Origin: a virus
Direction: 5' to 3' (one strand)
Virus record (IMG/VR): IMGVR_UViG_3300025626_000030
Location: 1-58,858 of that record
DNA: 58,858 nucleotides
The notes under the pieces are model-generated. The model searched no databases, had not been told where the DNA came from, and saw only the letters and a list, made by a program, of their open reading frames with translations. This document shows positions 10,501-18,329 of the stretch, in pieces. Each line of letters starts with the position of its first letter. Position 1 is the stretch's first letter. The position numbers and the translations under genes are program-made.

Positions 10501-10897
10501 CATCTTCACTCGACGTGGGGACGTTATTCACGACGACTTGACTATAGGGGATTTTGCAACTCAAGCGATGGGTTTCCCCCCTGTGGAATACACGTTCAAA
10601 ACGGAACAGACTGCACGGAACAAAGGCATAGAAAAAGCGATAACTGAAAGACGGTCTAGCCTCACTAAGAAATACTACGTAGCCCAACGGCTAGGAGACT
10701 ACGAGGAGATGAATGAAATACTTATAGAGATAGGGAAGTTCAATGATCGTCACCCTGTAGAAGCTATACGGCCAGAGACTATTATGAAGTCTGTCAAGTC
10801 TCATATGAGTACAACCGCAACGATGCACAACGGAGTGTCTATAAGCCCTCTTTTGCGGTACGCGATCAATAAAAGTAACGAGGAGTACAGACAATAA
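4586..10897 (+). CDS. giant polyvalent-type virion protein with HETTH zincin motif
   Basis: A 2103-residue protein, the largest complete gene in the window. After a charged N-terminus there is a Gly/Ala-rich hydrophobic region (about residues 118-152) that could insert into membrane, then a long acidic helical segment and an Ala/Lys/Pro repeat linker (about 600-630). Residues 987-991 read HETTH, the zinc-metallopeptidase signature HExxH. Some 40 residues later NLNEFIAEAF supplies E1031 or E1035 as a possible third ligand. Zincin domains of this form with an EFIAEAFSNPxFQ tail are known in phage polyvalent proteins, which are injected with the DNA. Near residue 1548 is GFNASSAIVNLTQVP, a segment I recall from other large phage proteins. 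It probably travels in the virion and enters the host; protease activity is predicted, not shown. It ends just before the convergent terminator. Confidence 0.75.
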   Translation: MATIQQLEDAVVRARAANDDASVQYLLQQIEGKKASEEVDISGYRLAEEEEDSGFFENIASGFGAGVVGVGEMASLGAVTALEEEAELEAREKIQSVASSLRPEGGDPDSYAYKIAQGFGSVAGIAVPAAAAVYAGAPTLVATGIAGALGVGAASGEASERARAAGSTEEERSSAVLRAAPIGLLEVLPLSRFIKAIDVPVLTDLANKIGPDVVETLGQKVQSAFVSGGFEAAQEAASGVLQNLNEQQYNAAAETFGGVGEEATIGGIVGATLDLLLPGGSRARGVSREDAKALIDSETENDEQRQQADEAFLLPALPETVNIPMPDGSLRENVSMDDPDAIAYVRAQKMQGRAETDLTTQRKTELEAIRTAQDKEQGLASLVRDDAAEQARRQTGDLFPLEKATAEREAARVAARAPEGMSDAEMADAMAEQDAETERAKRLEDDDQIKEQPDMVARAEDEQIRDMEETAEIESMLAEDAAQEAKDAEEKRAIEQEYSILFEGNLDVADAEARDAAVATENRAALAQLEAQVKERGPKQTQQQQPLGGMQSKTAAKRQGVRRDATVTGAESVPTLPELQPVSKAVTQQLEGLGIAVPAVTTKAAPKAKVAPKAKAPVRGTPPTPVPVDTSTQEAVADIGGNIEFPTAIPRGTEFTQPADVEAIDALLTKKVARSGDEKIAQTYIKRFKRPADAFEAIAFEIAENTPKFREQKGTPTSEKAKFAGTGGANTKTTLQWIEKNLSPDAKAEIDRRVVEQQNKSADVEKGTKARATQEREDTRVKQRETKIAQDVDKATAGKAKVVGTSTPSKVTPKAEPSPTARADKAAKKEDIVKEAVEKVQGKAKTKEPLTEDMSPAQLREKIAKDTASFVADGGIIDVLNLELDPKVAVALDANLPTAVKALLKKGDLKGALQSLAKSSKNKRVKQIARALAENTGTTKVELANTAEIQKRGYDTKGEDVAGLFDPAINTVILNSNVPLTVHALLHETTHASTINVLKNKSHPLTKQMEKLYKDSKPYLGTAYGTKNLNEFIAEAFSNPKFQQELAKINVKGEPISALERFYQAVTNYVRRLIGMETRPTGSALEAADAAIIGMLSPNITTRGGAMYMKSTPKGVKEVLRSIGATQKAINDNVSSKDFVKNAKDFVTDMSITTKVKKVFFKLTGSQALGDIARTMGFKQAGLRLHDAFESQIGDIRRADGLVQKAVDATDAWIKKPSVGMDGLNVLNSLVYSSEHGATIYQVDPTKPRSYYKGKKAAADNNIDLVDIWDAQRKDWNKLTANGGDKIFTLQRDEYGRMHKELVKAIEGQIDELVGTDSASGKKLKKQVYERMFAAGNLDVYFPLVREGNFKLFFNAKIRDADGNVLRTEPVFLMFNSKSDRNNTEAALKDDPDVVGDIEAYEGTTSRERFNNAPSGSFVADVLDVLKASKVDPKVQEEVMRLFIEALPENSFAKSLQRRKNTLGFIADTRVALKDKGFALSAQVEKIKNSAIIRSIENEIAEMKAPEGGNRETFQAMQAELIERAIFARTGAKDKPAEQYYKLANQVAFIYTIGFNASSAIVNLTQVPMFVGPMLSAKFGVKETYAAMARASKFVSIDSKLSMDEFYDIAGEGRNLTFTVKKSLIKKIRANSTEAEAKTKIAELEKIAPLVKLAMGRGQLYNTQLSDALGISDAGRRDSKNPAMRFLDNTSALSAIMFNTAERFNRQTAMVMSYNLALDKMTADGKAGKQFYSSKQAGFIDVPSDSESIAALAAEEALYLTQETNGGAVLETAPSLSQQGVGRVALMYKSHGLQMYYTMIKSAKLAADNMYGKTPKELELRNMALKQLAGVHLTALFFAGVQGIPLYGAVTMLADMFLLDDEEDDADTVVRKHLGEGWYKGAVAELTGVDIAGRVRLTGLLLQENRFNKDPSLEESIGFAIGGPALSVAGRLQRGMTDLGEGEVQRGIENLLPAGITNVWRNTMGRYVQEGGIFTRRGDVIHDDLTIGDFATQAMGFPPVEYTFKTEQTARNKGIEKAITERRSSLTKKYYVAQRLGDYEEMNEILIEIGKFNDRHPVEAIRPETIMKSVKSHMSTTATMHNGVSISPLLRYAINKSNEEYRQ

Positions 10898-10933
10898 AAA
10901 ACCCCCTGCCGTCTCGGAAACGAACAGGGGGTT
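10894..10933 (-). terminator. intrinsic terminator of the leftward operon
   Basis: The stem AACCCCCTG (10900-10908) pairs with CAGGGGGTT (10925-10933) around a 16-base loop. Read leftward, the stem is followed by a U run (complement of the A run at 10895-10900), so it should stop transcripts from the minus-strand arm. It may also slow rightward transcripts from the 2103-residue gene, although no U run follows on that side. It lies between convergent genes. Confidence 0.8.
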
Positions 10934-10984
10934 AAGGGGAAACGAAGAACTGAGGGAGGGACTCACTCTTCGTCCATCATGGTA

Positions 10985-11194
10985 TCATATAGTCCGCCAG
11001 AGACGTATACCTAATTTGCCATTTTCTATGACTATTTTTGTTGTTACTTGCCATCGCTTTGCTTTAGCTATCGCGTTGACCTGATCCTTTGCCTTGTGTG
11101 TGTTTATGCACGGTACGAACACCGAAGCTCCCCTTGGCATACCTTCCCAGTTAATTACGATGCGTATGCCGTCGGGGTCTAAGTCATCTAGCAT
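10985..11194 (-). CDS. small conserved-looking protein at the end of the left operon
   Basis: A 69-residue protein read from the ATG at 11194; a GTG at 11200 is an alternative start. It follows the primase-helicase stop by 7 bases and is the last gene before the terminator. The sequence is mixed alpha/beta with a basic middle (KAKDQVNAIAKAKRW) and ends GIRLWRTI. I recall short phage proteins of this shape (GASVFVPCIN followed by a helix and a final strand) next to replication genes, but no function is known to me. No membrane segment and only one cysteine. It is likely co-transcribed with the primase-helicase. Function not assigned. Confidence 0.6.
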   Translation of the reverse strand: MLDDLDPDGIRIVINWEGMPRGASVFVPCINTHKAKDQVNAIAKAKRWQVTTKIVIENGKLGIRLWRTI

Positions 11195-11201
11195 TAACAC
11201 G

Positions 11202-14036
11202 TTAGGACGAGGGTTCTACTACGTCCACTTTTGAACAGTCTATAGATAGGACAGTGGTCGGAGGTAGTTGAGTAGTAGTACCTTTAGTCAGGCGTACCTT
11301 GGTTGTCTTAGCTCCAAAATCGGCTTCCAGTTCCTTCTTAAACGAGGCGAAGTTCATCTGCTGCCTACCGCACCATGCTTTAAGTATTTTGGGTAGGAGG
11401 TATGCGCGTTTAGTGTCAGTCTCATAACGCCCTACCAAACGAACCTTGGGGTCTAGCTCAGGAATTACTAGCGTATCTAATCCATTATCGTGTGTCTTGC
11501 GTAGGTCATCGGTGCTTTTGATTTTTAGTATGCTACCCCAATGCTCGTGGAAGTAGTCGTTTAGTGTATCGGCTGCGGTAACACTCAATTCGGTTACCCC
11601 ACCTTTGTTTTCTAATAGTAACCCAGTGGTATAGGTCATTAGTTTTGTAGTGTTATAGTTTACTAACTCTAGCCTTTTGGCTATGAGTAACCCAGTTACC
11701 GTAGCTGCCGCACCCGCTGACCAGAAACGGTTCTCTGCTGTCAGGCCCGCTGCCTTGTCTATCCTAGCGCGAACCTTGCTTAACAAATCCGTACACGCCT
11801 CTAGGTTATTAATTACGAACTGCACGAAAGGTATACCTGCATGCCCATACAGCGTAGTAGCATTAACGGCGTGTGCGTCTGTCTCGGCCTTAGACCCCGC
11901 ATCGGAAAACAACCTAACCGCTCTGGTCTCCATCATGCGCTGTGCTTCTGCTTTTGGCATATTCTTATACAAGCTGACTTTCTCTATGATGCTAGTGTTT
12001 CCAGTAGTAACAGCTAGTAAGCTCCAAGGTTTACCCCTAGCACGTTCAGTGTTGTTGCCGCCGCTAGTCATACGGTTCTTCTGCTTACCACCGGATAGCT
12101 GGTAGATCATGTCAGACAGCTCGTCACCCTTCGCGTTGGTTAACTCGTCAATATATAAGGGTAAGTTATGGTACACCTCGCCGCGTAGCATCCTAGAGTT
12201 CTGCGTATCGTTCTCGTCTAGCACTAGCTCTTTGGGATTACCCCAAATTGATGCGCCTATATACATTGCAGTAGTCTTACCAAGTCCACTTTCCTTACTG
12301 TGGATGTGGAACCCCGAACATGCGATAGGGCATAGGGCCATAAGAATAGAGCCAAACCCCGTGCCTACGATATATTGGTGTAGTTCAAACCCGTCACGGT
12401 CGTAGAAGTTAGCCATGTCGATCCACTCTTGCAAAGTACCCTTGGGTTCAAACGCGTGAAACAACCCCGCTGTCGGGGTAGAGGGTGGGTTGTTCTTGAT
12501 AGTATGCCCAAATATTTCTTTATCGCCCAATACAAACGACTTAAACGTATCGTCTGTCCAACCGAACTGCCTACGCGCCTCAGTTGCTACGCTAGTAGCC
12601 TGTAACTCGTTTACCCACGTTGTCATGTAACTCATAAGGTCATCCATTCTGGTAACAGCTACGCCGTGCATAGCCATGTGTTTACGTAAGTCTTCTTTGG
12701 AGGTTACTGAAGTGAGTGGTATTGTGAACTCTCTAACCCCATCTCTCGGCAAGTGTAGTTTGACGACTACCGCTTCGCCCATCTCTATATCTGAAATACG
12801 CTTAGTTACGTATATGTCGTTGTGGTACACAAGTTTCTCATCGGGGTCACCATCTGCGTCAGTCGTGCGTATATAGACGCCCCCGTTGACACCCCTAAAG
12901 AAAGGCTTAGGGTACGCCGGAATCACATGGGTAGTAGAAGCAGGTAGGTCGGCAGTTAGCTCAGGTTCTACAGGTGTAGTAGGCACCTTGACTACGTTGT
13001 CCGCTGCGGTCGCGGGTATGACCCTGTTGCCCAACACGATAGGAGACTTTATTCTTCCCCAGTGGGAGCACTGCGTACACACATCAGCGTTGAACTCGTC
13101 AAAAGAATTACACAGGTATGGGCCTTTAATAAGCTCCATCTTCGCTGCCGTAGCCGCTGCTGAATAACCTTCGTGACCCTTGGATATGTTACGTGCGGCC
13201 ACTTCGGAGTCACTACAGAACTTAGCAATGGACAGTCCGGCTCTCCACATAGGCTCACTGCAATTGGCTTGGTCAGTCAGGATCGTGCCTAGCTGTGCGC
13301 AGCCCGTACCCCTAGCGGTTTTGGCTATAATGTCTTTAAACTTAGTTTCGTTATTACCCATGATTGTCTGCATGACGGCACTTGCGCCAGAGGGAACCAT
13401 TCTCTTGGGTACTGGTATCATCCCCCCACCAAGCAGGGTAGAGAACTTATCGAAATCTACATCGGCAGGACTGTCTATTCCATAGAACTCTACTACGGAG
13501 GGAGGTGTTGTCTTGTGATTATGGGTAGCGGGTATCCGCAGTACCCTAGCGGCGTCCGCAGTTACAGACGGGTCGGCCAGTAATTTATGTTGTGCGCATA
13601 ACTTTTTGAGGCGTTCTGCTACAGGTAGCCAGTCGTCCAGTGATACGGATTCAGATAGAAACCAATACGCGTGTACACCTCTACCTGAGTTAACCATCTT
13701 AGGTGCGGGCAGTGATAACGTACTGCAAAACCCCTGCAATGCTAGGATAGCTTCTTCTTGAGTAGGATACTCCTTGTCAATACCGCAGTCTAAGTCTAGG
13801 AAGAAAGACTTTAGTCGCTTCACGTTATTAACTCTACGGGAGTTTGATTCCTCGAACGTGGCTAATGCGAAGTACGCATCGTAGCCTTTGTTGTCTAGGT
13901 CTCGTGCCGCATCTGCCATGTCACCCACAGAGGTATAGAATTTCTGTACCCTAGTATCTGCCTTGGTGTTGGAAGAAAACGCACAGTAATAACCCTCGTT
14001 TGCTACTGCCCTTCTTAAAAAATCTTCAATATTCAT
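11202..14036 (-). CDS. primase-helicase: AEP-type primase plus DUF927-like helicase
   Basis: A bifunctional replication protein of 944 residues from the ATG at 14036; a GTG 45 bases upstream would add 15 residues unlike the family. The N-terminus has primase-polymerase features: FFLDLDCG with D81 and D83 as metal ligands, GRGVHAYW with H122, and AARVLRIPATHNHK near residues 162-175. A cysteine group (C309, C320, C323) follows. The C-terminal half carries a P-loop ATPase with Walker A GLGKTT at about 584-589 and Walker B LYIDEL at about 627-632, matching helicases of the DUF927 type. It should prime and unwind phage DNA at the fork, together with the polymerase, SSB and SNF2 helicase of the same operon. 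The two-domain order matches fused primase-helicases of phages and plasmids. Confidence 0.85.
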   Translation of the reverse strand: MNIEDFLRRAVANEGYYCAFSSNTKADTRVQKFYTSVGDMADAARDLDNKGYDAYFALATFEESNSRRVNNVKRLKSFFLDLDCGIDKEYPTQEEAILALQGFCSTLSLPAPKMVNSGRGVHAYWFLSESVSLDDWLPVAERLKKLCAQHKLLADPSVTADAARVLRIPATHNHKTTPPSVVEFYGIDSPADVDFDKFSTLLGGGMIPVPKRMVPSGASAVMQTIMGNNETKFKDIIAKTARGTGCAQLGTILTDQANCSEPMWRAGLSIAKFCSDSEVAARNISKGHEGYSAAATAAKMELIKGPYLCNSFDEFNADVCTQCSHWGRIKSPIVLGNRVIPATAADNVVKVPTTPVEPELTADLPASTTHVIPAYPKPFFRGVNGGVYIRTTDADGDPDEKLVYHNDIYVTKRISDIEMGEAVVVKLHLPRDGVREFTIPLTSVTSKEDLRKHMAMHGVAVTRMDDLMSYMTTWVNELQATSVATEARRQFGWTDDTFKSFVLGDKEIFGHTIKNNPPSTPTAGLFHAFEPKGTLQEWIDMANFYDRDGFELHQYIVGTGFGSILMALCPIACSGFHIHSKESGLGKTTAMYIGASIWGNPKELVLDENDTQNSRMLRGEVYHNLPLYIDELTNAKGDELSDMIYQLSGGKQKNRMTSGGNNTERARGKPWSLLAVTTGNTSIIEKVSLYKNMPKAEAQRMMETRAVRLFSDAGSKAETDAHAVNATTLYGHAGIPFVQFVINNLEACTDLLSKVRARIDKAAGLTAENRFWSAGAAATVTGLLIAKRLELVNYNTTKLMTYTTGLLLENKGGVTELSVTAADTLNDYFHEHWGSILKIKSTDDLRKTHDNGLDTLVIPELDPKVRLVGRYETDTKRAYLLPKILKAWCGRQQMNFASFKKELEADFGAKTTKVRLTKGTTTQLPPTTVLSIDCSKVDVVEPSS

Positions 14037-14132
14037 ATGGCTACCTAATTCCGAGAGGTACCATAGCAGGGGCGCTTGCACGCCCTTTTCGGAATAATCC
14101 TAGCTACAGGTGTTGTATTACAAGGGGGAGTA

Positions 14133-14858
14133 TCAGTCGTCCCAGTCAGCGACAATAGAAGCTAGCGCATCGTCGTCTGTCTTGGGAGCAGGAGCAGTTT
14201 TCTTGACTACTTTTTTAGGCTCCGGTGCAACGGGTTCCTCATCCTCAAACAAAGTATCAGTGACTTCTGCTTTTGCTGCGGCATACACGGGGGCATCGGT
14301 AACTACCTCGAATGGATTCTCTTCGGCGGCAAATTCAAACCCTCCTTCTACTGCGTCAAACGGTGACGCTGCTGTCATAGGTACGTACTTGATCACCTGT
14401 ACGGCACGTAGTCTAAGGGATACACCTGCCTCGCGCATGTTGTACGGCGTAAAAGTAACCGCCACATTCACAGTGCTTCCAGTAGTGAGCAAAAAGTCTT
14501 CCGGTAGTTTAGCTCCTTTTGCATCGTATTGTATAGGCTTAAAGGTAAGGTCTTTACCATAGGCACCTTTTAGACCTGCCTTAAAGACGTAAGTACCATC
14601 TTCTTCTTTGGTAAAAGGGTTGTCAAACTTGTCAGGCCAGCTAGCTTCTTTCTTCCCAGCGTAAGCCTGAGCCATCTCTACATACAGAGCTTTAGCAGCT
14701 TCTTTAGACATGCGGAACTTGATCTCATACCTAGCGCCGTCCTCAAGTGGTTCACATGGTACGCTACGGTTCTCGCTAGAATCAAATCTATAAGTCTTAT
14801 TGATTCGCGGGTAAAGAGCTTCTACGTTTTTAATTACATACTGATTATTTGTAGCCAT
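14133..14858 (-). CDS. single-stranded DNA-binding protein, T7 gp2.5-like
   Basis: A 241-residue protein with an OB-fold-like N-terminal two-thirds: strand-rich, with aromatic and basic residues, and a segment AGVSLRLRAVQVIKYV close to the conserved SLRLxAVQVI block of phage gp2.5-type proteins. Its C-terminus is a long Ala/Pro/Glu linker ending ALASIVADWDD; a short acidic tail with a terminal aromatic is the hallmark by which SSBs contact polymerase and helicase. It lies upstream of the primase-helicase in the same operon and would coat single-stranded DNA at the fork and in recombination. Length is close to the 232 residues of T7 gp2.5. The assignment rests on the tail and the conserved block; overall identity cannot be computed here. 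Confidence 0.8.
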   Translation of the reverse strand: MATNNQYVIKNVEALYPRINKTYRFDSSENRSVPCEPLEDGARYEIKFRMSKEAAKALYVEMAQAYAGKKEASWPDKFDNPFTKEEDGTYVFKAGLKGAYGKDLTFKPIQYDAKGAKLPEDFLLTTGSTVNVAVTFTPYNMREAGVSLRLRAVQVIKYVPMTAASPFDAVEGGFEFAAEENPFEVVTDAPVYAAAKAEVTDTLFEDEEPVAPEPKKVVKKTAPAPKTDDDALASIVADWDD

Positions 14859-14878
14859 TTTAATTTCCTAATTTTAGT

Positions 14879-15544
14879 TTAGTTTGCGTTTATGTCAAAA
14901 CCTTCCACCGCTGAGAACGGAGACACGGGTTCACTTGTTACAGGGACAGTCATAGTGACGGCCTTCGCAGTATCTTCGTGATCCACCATGCTGCATACGG
15001 CGGCATAGGTGTCTTCGTCTAAACGACTTAGAGGTTTGAAATAAAGTTTTGGTACCACGCTATCACTATCAAAATATACTCTAGTAGTGACAGCAATTAT
15101 CGCCGTATCGTGCTTAGACAAAAGCCGTGCGTACTCTTGCAGCCCTTTATCCCCACCCTTACTACTACCAAATATAGAGGTAGCGGGTATCTGTAGCTGA
15201 TACACTTCTTCAGGTTCTTCCTGAAATACAACTGCAAGTCGTTGTGAGAACCGACAAGCCCTTCCTCCAAACTCACCTGAACCCCTTACGTTCTGAGGAC
15301 AGTCCATACAACGCATGGATTGCTTTTGCTCTTGGGGTACAGCTTCATCCGGTCGCTGCGTGTCAGGTGACCAACACGTTGGAACCGCAACCCTGTTAGG
15401 GTCGTACGCCTCGCCATAGTAAGCGCGGGACACTGGGGCGGCATTAACTACTACCACGTCCATAGTCTGACTGTCGAGTGCCTTACCCTCTACTGTAAAC
15501 TTGCTACCACGTAGACTGATTCGGCGTAGACTATCGTTACTCAT
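14879..15544 (-). CDS. replication-operon protein with a cysteine cluster
   Basis: A 221-residue protein between the SSB and an HTH gene. Residues about 57-97 hold a cysteine group: a Cys before a Pro/Gln-rich stretch, then CMDCPQN and GGRACRF, which looks like a zinc-binding knuckle in an N-terminal domain. The middle is strand-rich and the C-terminal 20 residues (SPFSAVEGFDINAN) resemble the SPFDAVEGGFEF stretch in the neighbouring SSB, perhaps a shared interaction tail. I recall similar Cys-motif proteins beside replication genes in other phages, but I know no function. Its stop lies 20 bases from the SSB start and its start is next to the HTH gene stop, so it is co-expressed. A DNA-binding accessory role is an inference. 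Confidence 0.65.
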   Translation of the reverse strand: MSNDSLRRISLRGSKFTVEGKALDSQTMDVVVVNAAPVSRAYYGEAYDPNRVAVPTCWSPDTQRPDEAVPQEQKQSMRCMDCPQNVRGSGEFGGRACRFSQRLAVVFQEEPEEVYQLQIPATSIFGSSKGGDKGLQEYARLLSKHDTAIIAVTTRVYFDSDSVVPKLYFKPLSRLDEDTYAAVCSMVDHEDTAKAVTMTVPVTSEPVSPFSAVEGFDINAN

Positions 15545-15825
15545 CAGACGTCTTCATCCAGATCGAAATCCAACTCTAACTGTTCTTCTCCATATTCCTC
15601 GGGTACATACACCTCTTCGACTTCTTTCTTACTTACATCTGGGCCGCTACCTACTAGAGATGCTTCAACCGCAGGTAGGTTAAATCTATAGGTGTTACCT
15701 ACCTTAATAAAGGTATCGGGAGCGATTGTACCCTGACGTAACCATGCGCGGATGGTCGATATGGATACCGAGAAATGTCTTGCTACATTCTCAATCGGTA
15801 CAAAAGCGGGTTTAAGTTCTGACAT
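15544..15825 (-). CDS. small HTH DNA-binding protein (MerR/excisionase-like)
   Basis: A 93-residue protein. Residues about 10-55 form a winged-helix HTH: ENVARHFSVSISTIRAWLR is a helix-turn-helix, followed by a short turn and YRFNLPAVEASL as in the HTH_17 or excisionase-like fold. The C-terminal third is acidic (EEVYVPEEYGEEQLELDFDLDED) and probably disordered. It overlaps its neighbours by one base on each side, so it is part of the replication operon. In other phages such proteins act as excisionases or small regulators; no integrase is present here, so a replication-initiation or regulatory role is likelier. It is one of two HTH candidates for binding the repeats in the control region. Confidence 0.7.
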   Translation of the reverse strand: MSELKPAFVPIENVARHFSVSISTIRAWLRQGTIAPDTFIKVGNTYRFNLPAVEASLVGSGPDVSKKEVEEVYVPEEYGEEQLELDFDLDEDV

Positions 15826-16226
15826 TATTTTTTCCTCACTGTTACTACGTACTCTGAATCTACATTAAGACCTTTTGGTGTAAGGTCGGGGTTTTCTTCT
15901 AGGAACTGCTTCATGTTTGCCTGATTGAGGCGCTTATCAAGTAGCTCCGGTGCCCCATGCTCTAACACAAACTCGTGCATGTTGCTCCAATCGCTAGTCC
16001 AATACCTAGTCTTGGCAGACCTATAAAACATTCCTTCTGAAGTCTTTACACTATCTACGCCTTGCGTCTTACAGAAATCTAACATGGCCTTCTTTACTTC
16101 GTCTAACTGATCGGACAACTTACTGTCCTTCTCTTTAAACTCTGCTGTTAGCTCCGCTCTCTTAGCCTTGATCTTATGGAAGACCTTGGTGAGTTTCTCA
16201 ACAGGGGCGCTGCTTTCATCGTTCAT
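15825..16226 (-). CDS. conserved phage replication-block protein, coiled-coil N-terminus
   Basis: A 133-residue protein. Residues 1-50 are a Lys/Glu-rich coiled coil; the second half contains KTRYWTSDWSNMHEFVLEH and ends NVDSEYVVTVRKK. I recall close relatives in many podovirus and siphovirus replication blocks (Gp157-like in shape) but no proven function. It follows the SNF2 helicase and precedes the small HTH protein; the stop overlaps the HTH start. The ATG at 16226 is preceded by AGGAGAG, a good ribosome binding site. It may be a partner of the helicase or of recombination proteins; that is inferred from position only. Confidence 0.65.
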   Translation of the reverse strand: MNDESSAPVEKLTKVFHKIKAKRAELTAEFKEKDSKLSDQLDEVKKAMLDFCKTQGVDSVKTSEGMFYRSAKTRYWTSDWSNMHEFVLEHGAPELLDKRLNQANMKQFLEENPDLTPKGLNVDSEYVVTVRKK

Positions 16227-16276
16227 TGCTCTCTCCTATTAGTGACAGGGCGTCCACTTTAGTACCATCTAATACC

Positions 16277-17812
16277 CTAGTCAAGTATTTCTTTGTAAAG
16301 ATCAATCATTTTTGTGTGTACGTTGATTCTGTTATCGAGTAATGCGTAAACACGTTTCTCGGCGTGGGAACCTTGGAGTTGGACGACGGTACATTTGTGA
16401 TCTTGCCCTGATCTGTGTACACGGGCGTTTGCCTGAGCGTATGTCTCCAGTGAACTCGTCGGTGCCCACCACACTACTGTATTAGCCGCAGTTAACGTGA
16501 CGCCGTGCGCTGCTGACTGAGGTTGGATCACTAGCACCTTGGGATCTTCTTGCTCTTGGAACCGCTTAAATATCTCAGTTCGTTTGGGGGCTGGTACGTC
16601 CCCCCGTATAACGTCTACAGTTATGCCATCGTCCCGTAGTTTGGCGGTTAGCATGTCGATGGTGTGTTTAAACGGTACGAACACTAGTACCTTTTTACTG
16701 GACTCATCTATCACTTCCCGTAGCACTTTGTATCGAGGAGCTATATCGAACTGCACTGCATCACCCTTGTCGGTGTACACTGCACCCGCAGATATTTGCA
16801 GGAGTTTGTTCATGTTGACCGCCGCGTTAGCTGCTGTGACTTGCTCCCCCGCTGCCTCCATGACCATCTTGCTCTTTAGTTCTTTGTAGTACTTCTTTTG
16901 TTGGCGTGTTAACTCCACCTCACGCTTCACATACACCATCGGCGGAAGGTCTAGGCATTCTTCTTTCGTAAACCGTATAGCGGGTTGCAACACTCTATGC
17001 ACCGTTGTGGTAGCGTCTTCTTTCGGTGCCCACTTAAAGTTAGTTATCTTTCTCATAACTTGGTCGCGGAAAGAACCAAAGAACTTAGGTACGGCAGTGG
17101 GGTTAACAAGTCTGGCTATGCCATACGCATCTGTAGGACTCTGTGCCGCAGGAGTACCCGTCATCATCCATAGCCAAGTACTTGGGCCAACTAACCTGTT
17201 GAGCGTCTTCCATCGGGTAGTCTGAGGGTTCTTGTAGTGGGTAGCTTCGTCTATGATTATTAGGTCAAAGCCCCCGTTGGCGATAGCGTCCTCTACAATA
17301 GCCAACCCGTCATAATTTATTATCACGTACTCAGCCTCACCTTCAATTACCGCACGCCGTTTCTTAGCTGCTCCGTACGCCACATCTACTTTGCGGTGCA
17401 TGGCAAAACTAAAGAGGTCATTCCTCCATGCGGAATCCATGATGGATAGGGGGCATACCACCAACACACGTCTTATGACGCCTTGGTCGATTAGGTAGTC
17501 AGACGCCCATATAGCACTAGCGGTCTTGCCTGTACCCTGCTCGTTAAAGCAAAACGCCTTACGGTTAAGTGTTAGGAAAGAGGCGGTGGTCTTCTGGTGG
17601 TCGAACGGCGCGTACCTACCTGACCACTCGTACCTAGATTCTATGGGGGATGGCGCGTTGATGTTCATGTTGCGTAACACCTGAGTCTCCTCCAATCCCC
17701 AGTTAACAAGTACTTGGTTGTTCGGTAGTTCTTTGCTTTTAGGTATCACCGCAGTAACTCTTGATGGGTTACGTAGGGTGAGTAGTAATGCCTTATCGTC
17801 TACTATCTTCAT
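16277..17812 (-). CDS. SNF2-family DNA helicase/translocase
   Basis: A superfamily 2 ATPase of 511 residues from the ATG at 17812, which has GGAG seven bases upstream. The frame is open 43 codons further, but those residues are unlike the family and lack a ribosome binding site. Motif I is EQGTGKT (91-97), motif II DEAT (188-191), motif III MMTGTPA (about 216-222). Near the C-terminus, SAAHGVTLTAAN and a QANARVHRSGQ motif VI complete the SNF2 set. Phage SNF2 proteins are thought to drive branch migration or remodel replication forks. It is the first gene after a 240-base stretch (17813-18053) in which I see no gene, so it may have its own promoter there. Confidence 0.9.
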   Translation of the reverse strand: MKIVDDKALLLTLRNPSRVTAVIPKSKELPNNQVLVNWGLEETQVLRNMNINAPSPIESRYEWSGRYAPFDHQKTTASFLTLNRKAFCFNEQGTGKTASAIWASDYLIDQGVIRRVLVVCPLSIMDSAWRNDLFSFAMHRKVDVAYGAAKKRRAVIEGEAEYVIINYDGLAIVEDAIANGGFDLIIIDEATHYKNPQTTRWKTLNRLVGPSTWLWMMTGTPAAQSPTDAYGIARLVNPTAVPKFFGSFRDQVMRKITNFKWAPKEDATTTVHRVLQPAIRFTKEECLDLPPMVYVKREVELTRQQKKYYKELKSKMVMEAAGEQVTAANAAVNMNKLLQISAGAVYTDKGDAVQFDIAPRYKVLREVIDESSKKVLVFVPFKHTIDMLTAKLRDDGITVDVIRGDVPAPKRTEIFKRFQEQEDPKVLVIQPQSAAHGVTLTAANTVVWWAPTSSLETYAQANARVHRSGQDHKCTVVQLQGSHAEKRVYALLDNRINVHTKMIDLYKEILD

Positions 17813-18053
17813 TTGTCGCTCCGATGCGAAATAGCATGAAGTGGGTGTCCACGTCACGCGAAAAAATTTAGTGGCCCTGCTTCGTCCATAGATAGGGCTA
17901 GGTCTACTTATGATGGAAAACGTGAAAATTCCACGAAACACGCTACCGTTGGACTACTCGATTTTATGGCGCTTTATATGCCCTCTTAACGGGAGCACGC
18001 CATCATTTAAAGACGCATCAAGCACGCGTCAACCCATACCAATAGGGAGTTCT

Positions 18054-18329
18054 TTACTTAGGCTTTCTACTGCCTTTCTTTTTGTAGTTCCGGCTACGGT
18101 TAGTAGAGCTATCCTCTACTGTAACACCATCTTTGTTGGTGCCGCCATTGACTAGGGCTTTCTTGTGACTAACGTCTTTACCTTCCCGCTTGTCAGCCTT
18201 GCCATTGCCGTTGGCGTCTTTGCCTTTCTTATCCATAGCACGTCTGGCACGCTGTCGCTCCATTCGGCGTTCAAACGTGTCACTCCCTACAGGAGCATTG
18301 ACTTGTTTCTTTCTTTTTCTAGGACGCAT
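18054..18329 (-). CDS. small very basic protein, possible divergent HNH fold
   Basis: A 91-residue protein starting at the ATG that shares a base with the upstream stop (TAATG); an upstream extension of the frame overlaps the nuclease gene and is not needed. About a third of residues are Lys or Arg. The second half reads GKDVSHKKALVNGGTN, then a strand and a final NRSRNYKK, which follows the order of small phage HNH proteins (xVDHxxPLxxGGxN, strand, NRS). The usual Asp before the His is a Ser here, so activity is uncertain. It lies between the Cas4-like nuclease and the SNF2 helicase. It could instead be a DNA-binding or compaction protein; the HNH reading is tentative. Confidence 0.5.
   Translation of the reverse strand: MRPRKRKKQVNAPVGSDTFERRMERQRARRAMDKKGKDANGNGKADKREGKDVSHKKALVNGGTNKDGVTVEDSSTNRSRNYKKKGSRKPK

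Noticed and set aside
17813-17941. N-terminal extension of the SNF2 helicase
   Set aside because: The residues are unlike the family and no ribosome binding site precedes that start, whereas GGAG precedes the ATG at 17812.
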